This document shows positions 27,424 through 35,492 of a stretch of 64,000 nucleotides of DNA, in pieces; position 1 is the stretch's first letter, and the number at the start of each line of letters is the position of its first letter. Both the position numbers and the translations under genes were made by a program. The stretch is taken from the NCBI RefSeq assembly GCF_002210285.1, contig NZ_MWQE01000005.1:62001-126000 (forward strand). The letters are read 5' to 3'. This stretch comes from Fibrobacter sp. UWR2. Its GTDB lineage: Bacteria; Fibrobacterota; Fibrobacteria; Fibrobacterales; Fibrobacteraceae. The notes beneath the pieces are model-generated. The model had not been told where the DNA came from. It made no database searches and worked only from the letters and a program-made list of their open reading frames with translations.

Positions 27424-28056
27424 ATGAAAAATATCGATACGACCCTTTACTTTATCACCGATAGCACTTGCGTGCCGGAAGATCGTTTTTTACCTGTGGT
27501 GGAGGCCGCATGCAAGGGCGGAGCGACAATCATCCAGCTGCGCGAAAAGGACAAGTCCACTCGTGAATACATGCAGCTTGCAAAAGCGACGCACGAGATT
27601 ACGGCACGTTATGGAATCCCGCTTATTATCGATGACCGTGTGGATGTCGCGCTTGCCATTGGTGCCGAGGGCGTTCATGTGGGGCAGAGCGACATGCCTG
27701 CGTGCGATGCCCGGCGTATTCTTGGTTTCGATAAAATCATTGGGGTTACTGCAAAGACGGTTCCTCAGGCGCTTGAAGCTTATGAACAGGGTGCCGATTA
27801 CCTGGGGTGCGGCGCGATTTACCCCACGACAACTCACGTAAAAACGGTCATCACCCCGGTGGAGACGCTCAAGGACGTTGTGAAGGCTGTTCCCATCCCA
27901 GTAAATGCGATTGGCGGACTCAACAAGGACAACATCTTTGTGTTGAAAGGGTCCGGAATTGCGGGCATTTGCGCTGTCTCTGCAATTATGAAGGCCGCCG
28001 ACCCTGAAACTGCAGCTCGCGAACTCAAGCAGGCGTTTGTCGCTTTAAACAGCTGA
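27424..28056 (+). CDS. thiE: Thiamine-phosphate synthase
   Basis: A 210-residue TIM-barrel enzyme joining HMP-PP and thiazole phosphate. IIQLREKD, LIIDDRVDVAL, GVHVGQSD, GAIYPTTTH and AIGGL are the ThiE landmarks; the family Thr-Lys pair reads TTHVK. ATG 27424 is used because it gives the normal N terminus; the frame extends 22 codons upstream without support. Cut off from thiSFGH by the pseudopilin gene. Confidence 0.93.
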   Translation: MKNIDTTLYFITDSTCVPEDRFLPVVEAACKGGATIIQLREKDKSTREYMQLAKATHEITARYGIPLIIDDRVDVALAIGAEGVHVGQSDMPACDARRILGFDKIIGVTAKTVPQALEAYEQGADYLGCGAIYPTTTHVKTVITPVETLKDVVKAVPIPVNAIGGLNKDNIFVLKGSGIAGICAVSAIMKAADPETAARELKQAFVALNS

Positions 28057-28082
28057 TATTTATCCTCGCAACTTGTACAATC

Positions 28083-28107
28083 GTCATCCTCGCGTAGGCG
28101 AGGATCT
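28083..28107 (+). repeat. dispersed palindromic repeat between convergent genes
   Basis: GTCATCCTCGC-gtag-GCGAGGATCT: the same design as the copy at 22486, with compensating changes in both arms. It can serve as a terminator for thiE and the peptidase gene. Confidence 0.7.
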
Positions 28108-28110
28108 GTG

Positions 28111-29034
28111 TCATCTGCTTCCGATGAGGCGTTGCCCGACTTTGAGCGGGGCGCCCGGCTTCAGGTTGTTTATTCGGCAAAGGGCATCGACAGAAATATT
28201 GAACCATGCGGCGACTTTACCCTGCGTGTCGCCCTTCTTGACGGTGTAATGGTTCTCTTTCTTGAGTTTGCGCTGCATGTTGTAGTGCGCGTTTATGATT
28301 TTCTTTTTCGGAACGTGCTCTACTCCCGGTTTTAGTTCCCAGTTCGGGAAGTCTACGATGGTTTCGGGGTCGATGTTGATTTCGCCGTAACGGATCTCGA
28401 AATGAAGGTGCGCGCCGGACGATTTTCCGGTATTGCCCGCCAGCCCGACGATATCGCCGGGGTAGACCTTCTCGCCGACTTTTACGAGCCGCTCCGAAAG
28501 GTGACCGTATAGCGTTGATAGCCCGTTTTCGTGCTCGACCATCACATAGTGTCCATACCCGCCCTGGTTGTATTTCGAGACGACGACCGTTCCCGGGAAT
28601 GCCGCAACGACAGGCTCGTCGCGGATGATGCTCACGTCGACGCCACGGTGCAAGCGGTGGTCTCGAATGCCATACCTGGAACCGAGCGGAGCCTTGTGCG
28701 TAATGGGGATAAGCATGGTTGAAAAGTCGAAATAGTCTTCGCTTTTCTTTTCCTTGACGACAAGTTGTGGCGATTTATTCTTCTGCTCGCCGACAACCTC
28801 GAAATCGACCCCCTTCTTGTCAAGGAGAATCGCCTTGGTAAACGCCTTGGGGTCGTTGGCTTCGATGATTACCTTGTTTGTATCGACTTGGGCGGTCTTG
28901 GGTTTCTCGACCTTGGGCTTGGCTTTTTTCTTTGTTTTTGCCTTTGCTGCATCTGCGGACGAACAGAAGCACGCAACCGCAAGGATTAGCGTGACGATGA
29001 ATGAACCGCGGATCTTTGGGGGCAAAAGGCTCAT
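28111..29034 (-). CDS. M23 metallopeptidase with LysM domain
   Basis: A 307-residue exported peptidoglycan hydrolase. Signal peptide (residues about 10-29, ending SSADA), a Lys-rich linker, an M23/LytM domain with HRGVDVS and HLHFEIRYG (zinc ligands and catalytic His), then a C-terminal LysM (YTVKKGDTQGKVAAWFNIS ... VGQRLI). LysM after the peptidase is a less common order. Start ATG 29034 overlaps the DUF486 stop (ATGA). Confidence 0.88.
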   Translation of the reverse strand: MSLLPPKIRGSFIVTLILAVACFCSSADAAKAKTKKKAKPKVEKPKTAQVDTNKVIIEANDPKAFTKAILLDKKGVDFEVVGEQKNKSPQLVVKEKKSEDYFDFSTMLIPITHKAPLGSRYGIRDHRLHRGVDVSIIRDEPVVAAFPGTVVVSKYNQGGYGHYVMVEHENGLSTLYGHLSERLVKVGEKVYPGDIVGLAGNTGKSSGAHLHFEIRYGEINIDPETIVDFPNWELKPGVEHVPKKKIINAHYNMQRKLKKENHYTVKKGDTQGKVAAWFNISVDALCRINNLKPGAPLKVGQRLIGSR

Positions 29035-29402
29035 TTGAGGAAGGCGAAGAATACCGCGCCGATGATGAGGACGAAGGCAACAATGTGGTTCCACTGCAGT
29101 GCTTCGTTATTGAATACCGTTGTCGCGATGACGGTAAATACCGTGATGGAAATGGCCTCCTGGATGACCTTCAGCTGCATCAGGTTGAAGGGCCCGCCGT
29201 TGATCTTGCTCCCGATGTTGTTCGCGGGAATCATGAAGAAGTACTCGATGAGGGCTACACCCCACGAGGCCAAGATGACGAGGATAAGCGGCCAGTCGGT
29301 AGAGATGTGCATTTCCTTGAACTTGAGGTTCCCGTACCATGCTGCAGTCATGAACACGTTGCTGATGATGAGGAGGATTACGGTAAATATTCCGGCTTTC
29401 AT
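29031..29402 (-). CDS. DMT-superfamily small membrane protein (DUF486)
   Basis: A 123-residue protein with four transmembrane helices, resembling the DUF486 branch of the drug/metabolite transporter superfamily (TAAWYGNLKF; SWGVALIEYFFMIPANNIG; FAFLK end). Start and stop codons overlap both neighbours by 4 bases. Substrate unknown. Confidence 0.8.
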   Translation of the reverse strand: MKAGIFTVILLIISNVFMTAAWYGNLKFKEMHISTDWPLILVILASWGVALIEYFFMIPANNIGSKINGGPFNLMQLKVIQEAISITVFTVIATTVFNNEALQWNHIVAFVLIIGAVFFAFLK

Positions 29403-29965
29403 TGTTTTGCTCTCAATCTATATGGTTTGCCCGTACTCATCTGGTAGGCGAGACGGGCACGTACTTGTTCTAGATACTGGATGTATTTTTCGCTCTGGTA
29501 GTCACGGTAGGTCCATTCGAAGGCATGGAAATGCCCGTCCTGGAAATACAGCGTGGGCTCCACGAAGATTCCGCGCTGCATGTATACGCGCTGGCGTTGG
29601 TCCTTCGTTGTCGCGAGGAAGAACTGCCCGAGGGTCATGTAGCCCGGGTCCAGGTTTACGGGACGCAGTCCCGGAGTGCCGTTCAGCCTGGCGATTTCGA
29701 GTTCGATATCGTTGGTCCAGAGTTTTATGTCGACGATGGTCTCGCGCTCCACGAGAGGCTCGTAGCTGAAGAATGCACGGACGGGAGCGTCCCCGATTTC
29801 GTCGACATAGTAGTTTGTGAATGTGAAGGGGAACGGATTAAGGTTCAGGTCTTCTTCGCCGAATCTTTCACGTAAGGTTGTGCGGACAGCCTCGACAGAT
29901 TGGGCGTCCTTTGCGAGGATTCCCACGATAATCTTGACCTTGGCCGGTGTCCTGAGTTCGCCCAT
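29399..29965 (-). CDS. DUF4416 family protein
   Basis: A 188-residue soluble protein with the DUF4416 features VKIIVGILAKD, FPFTFTNYY, FFSYEPL, NLDPGYMTLGQFFLATTKDQRQR and FEWTYRDYQS. Function unknown. Start ATG 29965 lies 7 bases after TAATTT on the minus strand with no ribosome binding site. It heads the operon DUF4416-DUF486-M23 peptidase. Confidence 0.82.
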   Translation of the reverse strand: MGELRTPAKVKIIVGILAKDAQSVEAVRTTLRERFGEEDLNLNPFPFTFTNYYVDEIGDAPVRAFFSYEPLVERETIVDIKLWTNDIELEIARLNGTPGLRPVNLDPGYMTLGQFFLATTKDQRQRVYMQRGIFVEPTLYFQDGHFHAFEWTYRDYQSEKYIQYLEQVRARLAYQMSTGKPYRLRAKQ

Positions 29966-29991
29966 ATGCGCTAAATTAGTAATTTTTTTAT

Positions 29992-30729
29992 ATGCGCTTT
30001 TATATGCTTGTCCTCTTTGTTCTCTCGTCCATGGTCTATGCCGGAGCCCCACGGGTTGTGCCTGCAATTCTCGATTCTATCCCGCACGAAAAATCTCACT
30101 TTACGCAAGGAATATTCTTTGACGGCAAGGAAATCGTGGAAACTACGGGCCAGTATGGAGAATCGGGCCTGTACCGCCGTACGCTTGATGGCAAGATTCT
30201 TGATTCGGCGCGCCTCGCGGACCGCTATTTCGGTGAAGGTTCCATTGCCGTAGGCGAAGATATCTTCTACCTCACGTGGAAATCCAAGAAGGCTTTTATC
30301 TACAACCGCAAACCTTTCCGGCCGAAGGGCGAGTTCCGCATACCGACCGAGGGCTGGGGCCTCACATACTGGCAAAGCGCACTACTGATGAGCAACGGCA
30401 GTGATGAACTTTTACGGATAGCGCTCGGCGCTTTTAACGTATTCGACGCGATTCGCGTAACCGATGGCGGCAAGCCCGTGAAGATGCTCAACGAACTGGA
30501 AATTGTCGGGAATACGCTATATGCGAATATCTGGCAGACAGCGCTGATTGCCGTCATTGACTTGCCCAGTGGCAAGGTGCTGAAGTATCTGGACTTTGCC
30601 GAGAAGGCGCGCAGTCTCTACAGGAGTAATCCGAACATTGACGTGCTGAACGGCATCGCCTATGACGGAAAGTATCTGTGGGTTACAGGCAAATACTGGC
30701 CGCAGATCTACAAGATTGCGGTACCGTAG
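29992..30729 (+). CDS. Glutaminyl-peptide cyclotransferase (plant/bacterial type)
   Basis: A 245-residue exported enzyme (signal peptide MRFYMLVLFVLSSMVYA) with the five-bladed propeller signatures FTQGIFFDG, YGESGLYR, LTYWQSALLMSNGSDEL, LNELEIVGNTLYANIWQT and LNGIAYD ... VTGKYWPQIYKI. It cyclises N-terminal Gln to pyroglutamate on exported proteins. In Bacteroidota such enzymes act on many secreted proteins, so a link to the surface proteins here is possible. Confidence 0.88.
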   Translation: MRFYMLVLFVLSSMVYAGAPRVVPAILDSIPHEKSHFTQGIFFDGKEIVETTGQYGESGLYRRTLDGKILDSARLADRYFGEGSIAVGEDIFYLTWKSKKAFIYNRKPFRPKGEFRIPTEGWGLTYWQSALLMSNGSDELLRIALGAFNVFDAIRVTDGGKPVKMLNELEIVGNTLYANIWQTALIAVIDLPSGKVLKYLDFAEKARSLYRSNPNIDVLNGIAYDGKYLWVTGKYWPQIYKIAVP

Positions 30730-30741
30730 AGAGGGCTCTTC

Positions 30742-31515
30742 CTATTTGATGGAAGAAGCCGACTCGTAGACAATGACGTTGCTGTAGGTGAGCGCCAGGG
30801 ATAGGCGGGGCTTGTGCGTGTTGAAGTCGAGTAACCCGTAGTGCGCGTCAAGGGATATGCGGTGTTGGCCGGTACGGAAGCTTACATAGGCTCCGAGGCC
30901 AATTTCTACGTTTCCGAAGTCCTCCTGCTCCCCGAAATTGCTGAAGTTGAGCCAGAAGTTGCGGCATATATACTGTTCGAAACCGATGCGAAAGTAGTCA
31001 CCGATGGGGAGTTGCTCTATAAACGATAGTCCTCCGCTGAATAGTTGTGTCCAGGCGTCAAGGAAGGAACCTAGTTCAACGAGGTCGATGTCGTCTTCAT
31101 CGTCGTAATAACTGGCGGAATAGGAATAGTCATCATCGTCGTCATCGTCGAAACATACTCCTGTTGCGCAGATGGCACCGACCGTGATGCCGAGCCATAT
31201 CGCGGAAACCCAGCTGCGCCAGCCGAAATACTTGTCGGCGTAACCGAAGGTCACATAGGGCGATGGTAGGAGGCCCCAGCCTCCTACGTAACCGCTGCGC
31301 CTTGCTGTCGTGGTTTCAAGGGCGATGGGTATGTTCCATTCGTCACCCGACAAACTGAAATTGATCTTCTCGGCACGGGCGGTAAGCACGCGCACCTTCT
31401 CGTCGTTCTGTCCCTGTTCTGCCGCTTCCATGAAACCGGACGCTGAAGGCGGGTGCATGGTGCATCCGCTGAGAGCGATAAGGAACGCGAAGATTGTCAG
31501 GTAGAAGTATCTCAT
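30742..31515 (-). CDS. Lipoprotein with polyaspartate stretch
   Basis: A 257-residue lipoprotein (lipobox ALSGC, Cys18). A hydrophobic segment near residue 105 is followed by CFDDDDDDDYSYSASYYDDEDD. The C-terminal half has alternating beta strands (GNVEIGLGAYVSFRTGQHRISLDAHYGLL) like an outer-membrane barrel or lipocalin-like sheet. Unknown function. TATATT lies 6 bases before the minus-strand ATG 31515. Confidence 0.7.
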   Translation of the reverse strand: MRYFYLTIFAFLIALSGCTMHPPSASGFMEAAEQGQNDEKVRVLTARAEKINFSLSGDEWNIPIALETTTARRSGYVGGWGLLPSPYVTFGYADKYFGWRSWVSAIWLGITVGAICATGVCFDDDDDDDYSYSASYYDDEDDIDLVELGSFLDAWTQLFSGGLSFIEQLPIGDYFRIGFEQYICRNFWLNFSNFGEQEDFGNVEIGLGAYVSFRTGQHRISLDAHYGLLDFNTHKPRLSLALTYSNVIVYESASSIK

Positions 31516-31623
31516 GCCCTTAATATACCGCCACTTTGTTCAAAGCGTATAGCCGCATTTTGAAAAAACGATGAAATGCGGGTATGCGCAGATGGAATGC
31601 ATTGCTCTAATTTGGAATAGAAC

Positions 31624-33693
31624 TTAATGCACCCCATTCCCGTCCTGCACATCGCAGGTCACGGGCTTGCCGTTCACTTCGAGCGCGAGGGCGTCGCAGA
31701 ACACGGCGCCACCCTTCACGGAGAGCGCAATCTTCTCGAAGTCCTTGACCTTGAGTTCGCGGGGTTCGCTGGGAGCCACGCCCTTGAAGAGGGCGCGGTC
31801 GCCGGGCTTAGCGTCTTCAGGCACGGAGACGAGGCGGCAAGTGTGTGCTTCGTTGTCCAGGTCGCCCGCAAAGAGCATGCCCTGGCTCATGATACCGCGG
31901 AGTGCGCTCGGCTTGAGGTTCGCGAACAGCAAAATCTTCCTGTCCTGGAGTTCTTCGGCCTTGTAGCTGCTCTTGAGGCCGCTGCAGATGGTGCGGAGTT
32001 CGCCTTCGCCGGCGTCCACCTTGAGCACGTAGAGGCTCGTGGCGTCCGGATGGTCGGCTACTTCCTTGATCTGGGCCACGCGCATGTCCATGGCGGCGGG
32101 CACGTCGGCGGCCATCAGCGGCTTGTTCTGCTTGGGCTTCGGCTGGGCTTCGGGCTTCTTGACTTCTTCTTCAATACGCGGGAAGAGCGGCTTGCCTTCG
32201 CCGAACGCTTCACCACCCTTGAGGATTCCCCAGGCGAGGTCGTCGGCGCTCTGGAACTTGCAGCCGATCATGGCGAGGCCTTCTTCAGCCTTGCCCGGAA
32301 TCACCGGCCACAGCAGGCTGAGCGAGAGGCGTACGGCTTCGGCGGACACGTAGAGCACGGTCGCGAGTTCGCCCTTGAGGGCGGGGTCCTTCGCGAGTTT
32401 CCACGGGGCCTTGACTTCGAGGTAGCGGTTGATGCTACGCACAAGCTGCATGATGGTCTCGATAGACTGCGAGAGGCGTGCCTGCGGCAGGCCTTCCTTG
32501 ATTTCGGCAATCACCTTGTTCGCGAGGTCGATGACTTCCTTCTCGGCGTCGCCGATGGAGGTCGCTGCGGGGAGCTTGCCTTCGAAGTTGTTAAGCACCA
32601 GGCGGTGTACGCGGTTCAGCACGTTACCGAGGTCGTTGGCGAGGTCGCTGTTGATGCGGCGCACGAAGGCGTCGTGCGTGAAGTTTGCATCCTGGCCCAC
32701 CACCATTTCGCGGGCGAGAAAATAGCGGAACGCGTCGATGCCGTACTTTTCCATGTAGTCCATCGGGTTCACGACGTTGCCTGCGGACTTGCTCATCTTT
32801 TCGCCGCCGTTCACGAGCCACCAGCCGTGTGCCAAGATGTGCTGCGGGAGCGGAATGTCAAGAGCCATGAGCATCGTCGGCCAGTACACGCTATGCGTGG
32901 TGAGGATGTCCTTGCCGATGAGGTGGTAAGTGGCAGGCCAGATCGGCGTGCCGTCGGCATAAGTCTTGTGGAAGGCGGTCGAGGCGCTCACGTAGTTCAA
33001 AAGCGCGTCGAACCACACGTAGGTCACGTAGTCGGTGTCGAAGGGCAGCGGAATGCCCCAGCTAAGGCGTGCCTTCGGGCGGCTGATGCAGAGGTCATTC
33101 AGCGGCTGGCGCAGGAATCCGCGGATTTCGTTCCAGCGGTAGTCCGGCACAATCCAGTCCTTGTGGCTTTCCAAGAAGTCAATCAGCTTCTGCTGGTAAG
33201 AACCCATCTTGAAGAAGTAGTTCTTTTCCTTGAGCCATTCCACCGGGCGGTGGCTGATGGGGTCGCACTTGTTCTCGTCGAGTTCGTCTTCGCTGAAGAA
33301 GCGTTCTTCGCCTACAGAGTACCAGCCCTCGTATTCCTTCGAGTAGATTTCGCCCTTGTCCCAGAGCTTCTGCAGGCATTCCTGCACAAAGGCCTTGTGT
33401 TCGGGCATCGTGGTGCGGATAAAGAAGTCGTTACCGATACCCATCTTCTTCCACAGGTCTTCGAACCGGTGGTAGTATTCGTCCACGTGTTCCTGCGGGG
33501 TCACGCCGCGCTTTTCGGCGGCACGCTGCACCTTCTGGCCGTGTTCGTCGGTACCGGTCAAGAAGAACGTCTGATAGCCCAGAATCTTGTGGAAGCGGGT
33601 GAGGATGTCCGCGAGGACGGTGGTGTAGGAGTGCCCGATATGCGGGGCGTCATTCACGTAATAAATCGGCGTTGTAACGTAAAAATTTTTCAT
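31624..33693 (-). CDS. metG: Methionyl-tRNA synthetase
   Basis: A 689-residue class I synthetase. PHIGH (residues 17-21), KMSKS in GEKMSKSAGN, a helical anticodon-binding domain and a C-terminal tRNA-binding OB fold (MRVAQIKEVADHPDATSLYVLKVD) are all present. The zinc knuckle region reads YEGWYSVGEERFF ... CDPISHRPVEW: the CxxC pairs of zinc-binding MetRS are absent. ATG 33693 is 5 bases from the end of TAAATTTG, so the mRNA is probably leaderless; the 48 codons open upstream are not part of the protein. Confidence 0.95.
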   Translation of the reverse strand: MKNFYVTTPIYYVNDAPHIGHSYTTVLADILTRFHKILGYQTFFLTGTDEHGQKVQRAAEKRGVTPQEHVDEYYHRFEDLWKKMGIGNDFFIRTTMPEHKAFVQECLQKLWDKGEIYSKEYEGWYSVGEERFFSEDELDENKCDPISHRPVEWLKEKNYFFKMGSYQQKLIDFLESHKDWIVPDYRWNEIRGFLRQPLNDLCISRPKARLSWGIPLPFDTDYVTYVWFDALLNYVSASTAFHKTYADGTPIWPATYHLIGKDILTTHSVYWPTMLMALDIPLPQHILAHGWWLVNGGEKMSKSAGNVVNPMDYMEKYGIDAFRYFLAREMVVGQDANFTHDAFVRRINSDLANDLGNVLNRVHRLVLNNFEGKLPAATSIGDAEKEVIDLANKVIAEIKEGLPQARLSQSIETIMQLVRSINRYLEVKAPWKLAKDPALKGELATVLYVSAEAVRLSLSLLWPVIPGKAEEGLAMIGCKFQSADDLAWGILKGGEAFGEGKPLFPRIEEEVKKPEAQPKPKQNKPLMAADVPAAMDMRVAQIKEVADHPDATSLYVLKVDAGEGELRTICSGLKSSYKAEELQDRKILLFANLKPSALRGIMSQGMLFAGDLDNEAHTCRLVSVPEDAKPGDRALFKGVAPSEPRELKVKDFEKIALSVKGGAVFCDALALEVNGKPVTCDVQDGNGVH

Positions 33694-33698
33694 GGCCT

Positions 33699-33730
33699 CA
33701 AATTTAGTAAAAGGCGAGTGCAGCGGCAAA
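33699..33730 (-). promoter_or_regulatory. metG promoter (TTTG-N20-TAAATTTG)
   Basis: On the minus strand, TTTG (33727-33730), exactly 20 bases, TAAATTTG (33699-33706): a full match to the Bacteroidota -33/-7 consensus. Bases 33705-33730 recur exactly in the pfp promoter. Confidence 0.65.
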
Positions 33731-33813
33731 GCGTTTACGCTTTGACATTGCCGAGCCGTACTAAATGCGCCCCGAAGGGGCGCCAATTTAGTAAAATTTG
33801 TTAGTTGAGGAAC

Positions 33814-33841
33814 GTCATGGCGGGCTTGACCCGCCATCTAG
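33814..33841 (+). repeat. dispersed palindromic repeat
   Basis: GTCATGGCGGG-cttg-ACCCGCCATCT, between the metG promoter and the nitroreductase gene; same outline as the 22486 copy with different arms. Confidence 0.65.
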
Positions 33842-33871
33842 ATTTTATATTTCATAAAAAAAGAGGTCCCT

Positions 33872-34393
33872 ATGTCTTTTATGGATTTGGCCAAGAATCG
33901 CTATAGCTGCCGTGCCTTTACCGCCCAGGCGGTAGAACCCGAAAAACTCGCCCAGGTGCTCGAGGCGGGCCGCCTTTCCCCGACTGCAATCAACGCTCAG
34001 CCCGTGACCGTGAAGGTCATCAAGTCTCCCGAGGCCCTAGAAAAGATTCGTGGCATCACCCGTATGGCCTACAATGCCCCCGTGGTCTTGATGGTCTGCT
34101 ACGACGAACCCAACTGCTATACTGCCGAAAAGTACAACGACAACTTCAACAGCGGCGTGATGGATGCGAGCATCGTCACCACCTCGATGATGATGCAGGC
34201 AACCGACCTTGGCCTTGCGACCCTCTGGGCCCGCGGCTTCAATGCATCCTACATCGAGAGTGCATTCGAATTTCCGGACAACTTAAAGCTTGCCTGCCTC
34301 CTGGATATCGGCTATGCCGACCCCGAGAACGGAGGCCCGTCGCCCAGGCACCCCGTGCGCAAGAGCATGGAAGAGTTCATGAGCGAAGTCTAA
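33872..34393 (+). CDS. Nitroreductase-family flavoprotein
   Basis: A 173-residue FMN-dependent oxidoreductase. The FMN-contact segment NRYSCRAFT at the N terminus, SPTAINAQP, and a C-terminal GYADPENGGPSPRHP are typical of the short nitroreductase subgroup. GAGGTCC at 33863-33869 is the ribosome binding site. Substrate unknown. Confidence 0.88.
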   Translation: MSFMDLAKNRYSCRAFTAQAVEPEKLAQVLEAGRLSPTAINAQPVTVKVIKSPEALEKIRGITRMAYNAPVVLMVCYDEPNCYTAEKYNDNFNSGVMDASIVTTSMMMQATDLGLATLWARGFNASYIESAFEFPDNLKLACLLDIGYADPENGGPSPRHPVRKSMEEFMSEV

Positions 34394-34399
34394 TTTTAT

Positions 34400-34405
34400 T
34401 ATATT
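34400..34405 (+). promoter_or_regulatory. -10 element of the peptide ABC permease gene
   Basis: TATATT with 7 bases to GTG 34413; it decides the start, because an upstream TTG (34404-34406) would overlap the element itself. Confidence 0.45.
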
Positions 34406-34412
34406 GCGTCCA

Positions 34413-35492
34413 GTGAAAATTCGTATATCCACAGAGACCCTGAACCGAGTGAAGCGATTCCGCAAGAACAAGCGGGCGTTCTGGTCTTTGGTGGTACTCT
34501 TGATTGTATATTTGCTTTCGCTCACGAGCCCGTGGACGGTGAACGACGAACCGCTCTTTTTGCGCTATGGTGGCAAGACGTATTTCCCGGCGTTTGTGCG
34601 GTACAGTGATGCGGACTTTGGCGGGGAATACCAGACGGAAGCCGATTACGCGAAACTATTTGCTGCGGTGCGTGAGTGTGAGGAAGATGCCGCCGAGGGC
34701 TTTACCCGTGCGGGCGGTTGTCCCGAAATGTGGGTGATTATGCCCCCTATTGCGCACGACCCGCTGAAGGCCGATTTAAGCGAAGATGGTGCACCTCCGT
34801 TTGCACCGAGCGCGAGGCATTGGCTCGGTACAGACAGTAACGGGCGTGATGTGCTCTCGCGTTTAATCCACGGCTTTAGAATCTGTATCAGCTTCAGCCT
34901 GCTCTTGACTCTTCTCGGGACATTCCTCGGAATTGTCATCGGTGGTATTCAGGGCTACCTAGGCAGGTTCTGGGATATCGGAATGCAGCGTATGATAGAA
35001 ATCTGGTCATCGTTGCCGATGCTATATGTGGTGATCCTTATCGGGAGCATCTATGGTCGCAGTTTTTGGCTCCTGATTCTGATTATGGCGGCGTTTAACT
35101 GGATTTCGCTTAGTTACTACATGCGTGCTGAATTTCTGAAACTGCGTGATATGACCTATGTGCAGTCTGCGAAGGTTCTAGGAATGTCTCACCGCCACAT
35201 TTTCTTTAAGGAAATCCTCCCGAACGCGATGACGCCCGTGGTGACGCTTTTCCCGTTTACGCTGATTGGCGGTATCGGGAGCCTTACCTCGCTCGATTTT
35301 CTGGGATTCGGCCTGCAACCGCCCACGCCCAGCTGGGGCGAACTCATGAGCCAGGGACTCAACAACTTGTATGCCCCGTGGATCTCGGTAAGCACGGTCG
35401 CCGCCTTGTTTGTGACGCTGCTTTTGACCACGTTCGTGGGCGAGGGCGTGCGGGATGCCATGGACCCGAAGTCGGGAGATAGGTATGTGTAA
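34413..35492 (+). CDS. Oligopeptide ABC transporter permease (OppC/YejE type)
   Basis: A 359-residue inner-membrane permease. One N-terminal helix, a periplasmic insert of about 100 residues, then the OppC core: SARHWLGTDSNGRDVLSRLIHG, five helices and the EAA loop YVQSAKVLGMSHRHIFFKEILPN; ends with GEGVRDAMDPK. GTG 34413 is preferred on promoter spacing. It overlaps the ATPase gene by 8 bases. The OppB permease and binding protein are not in the window. Confidence 0.88.
   Translation: MKIRISTETLNRVKRFRKNKRAFWSLVVLLIVYLLSLTSPWTVNDEPLFLRYGGKTYFPAFVRYSDADFGGEYQTEADYAKLFAAVRECEEDAAEGFTRAGGCPEMWVIMPPIAHDPLKADLSEDGAPPFAPSARHWLGTDSNGRDVLSRLIHGFRICISFSLLLTLLGTFLGIVIGGIQGYLGRFWDIGMQRMIEIWSSLPMLYVVILIGSIYGRSFWLLILIMAAFNWISLSYYMRAEFLKLRDMTYVQSAKVLGMSHRHIFFKEILPNAMTPVVTLFPFTLIGGIGSLTSLDFLGFGLQPPTPSWGELMSQGLNNLYAPWISVSTVAALFVTLLLTTFVGEGVRDAMDPKSGDRYV

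Noticed and set aside
31627-33804. 725-codon open frame opposite metG
   Set aside because: Antisense shadow; no domain is recognisable and it reads through the metG promoter.
35455-35484. Earlier start for the OppD-type ATPase
   Set aside because: It would lengthen the overlap with the permease gene, and the ribosome binding site fits ATG 35485.
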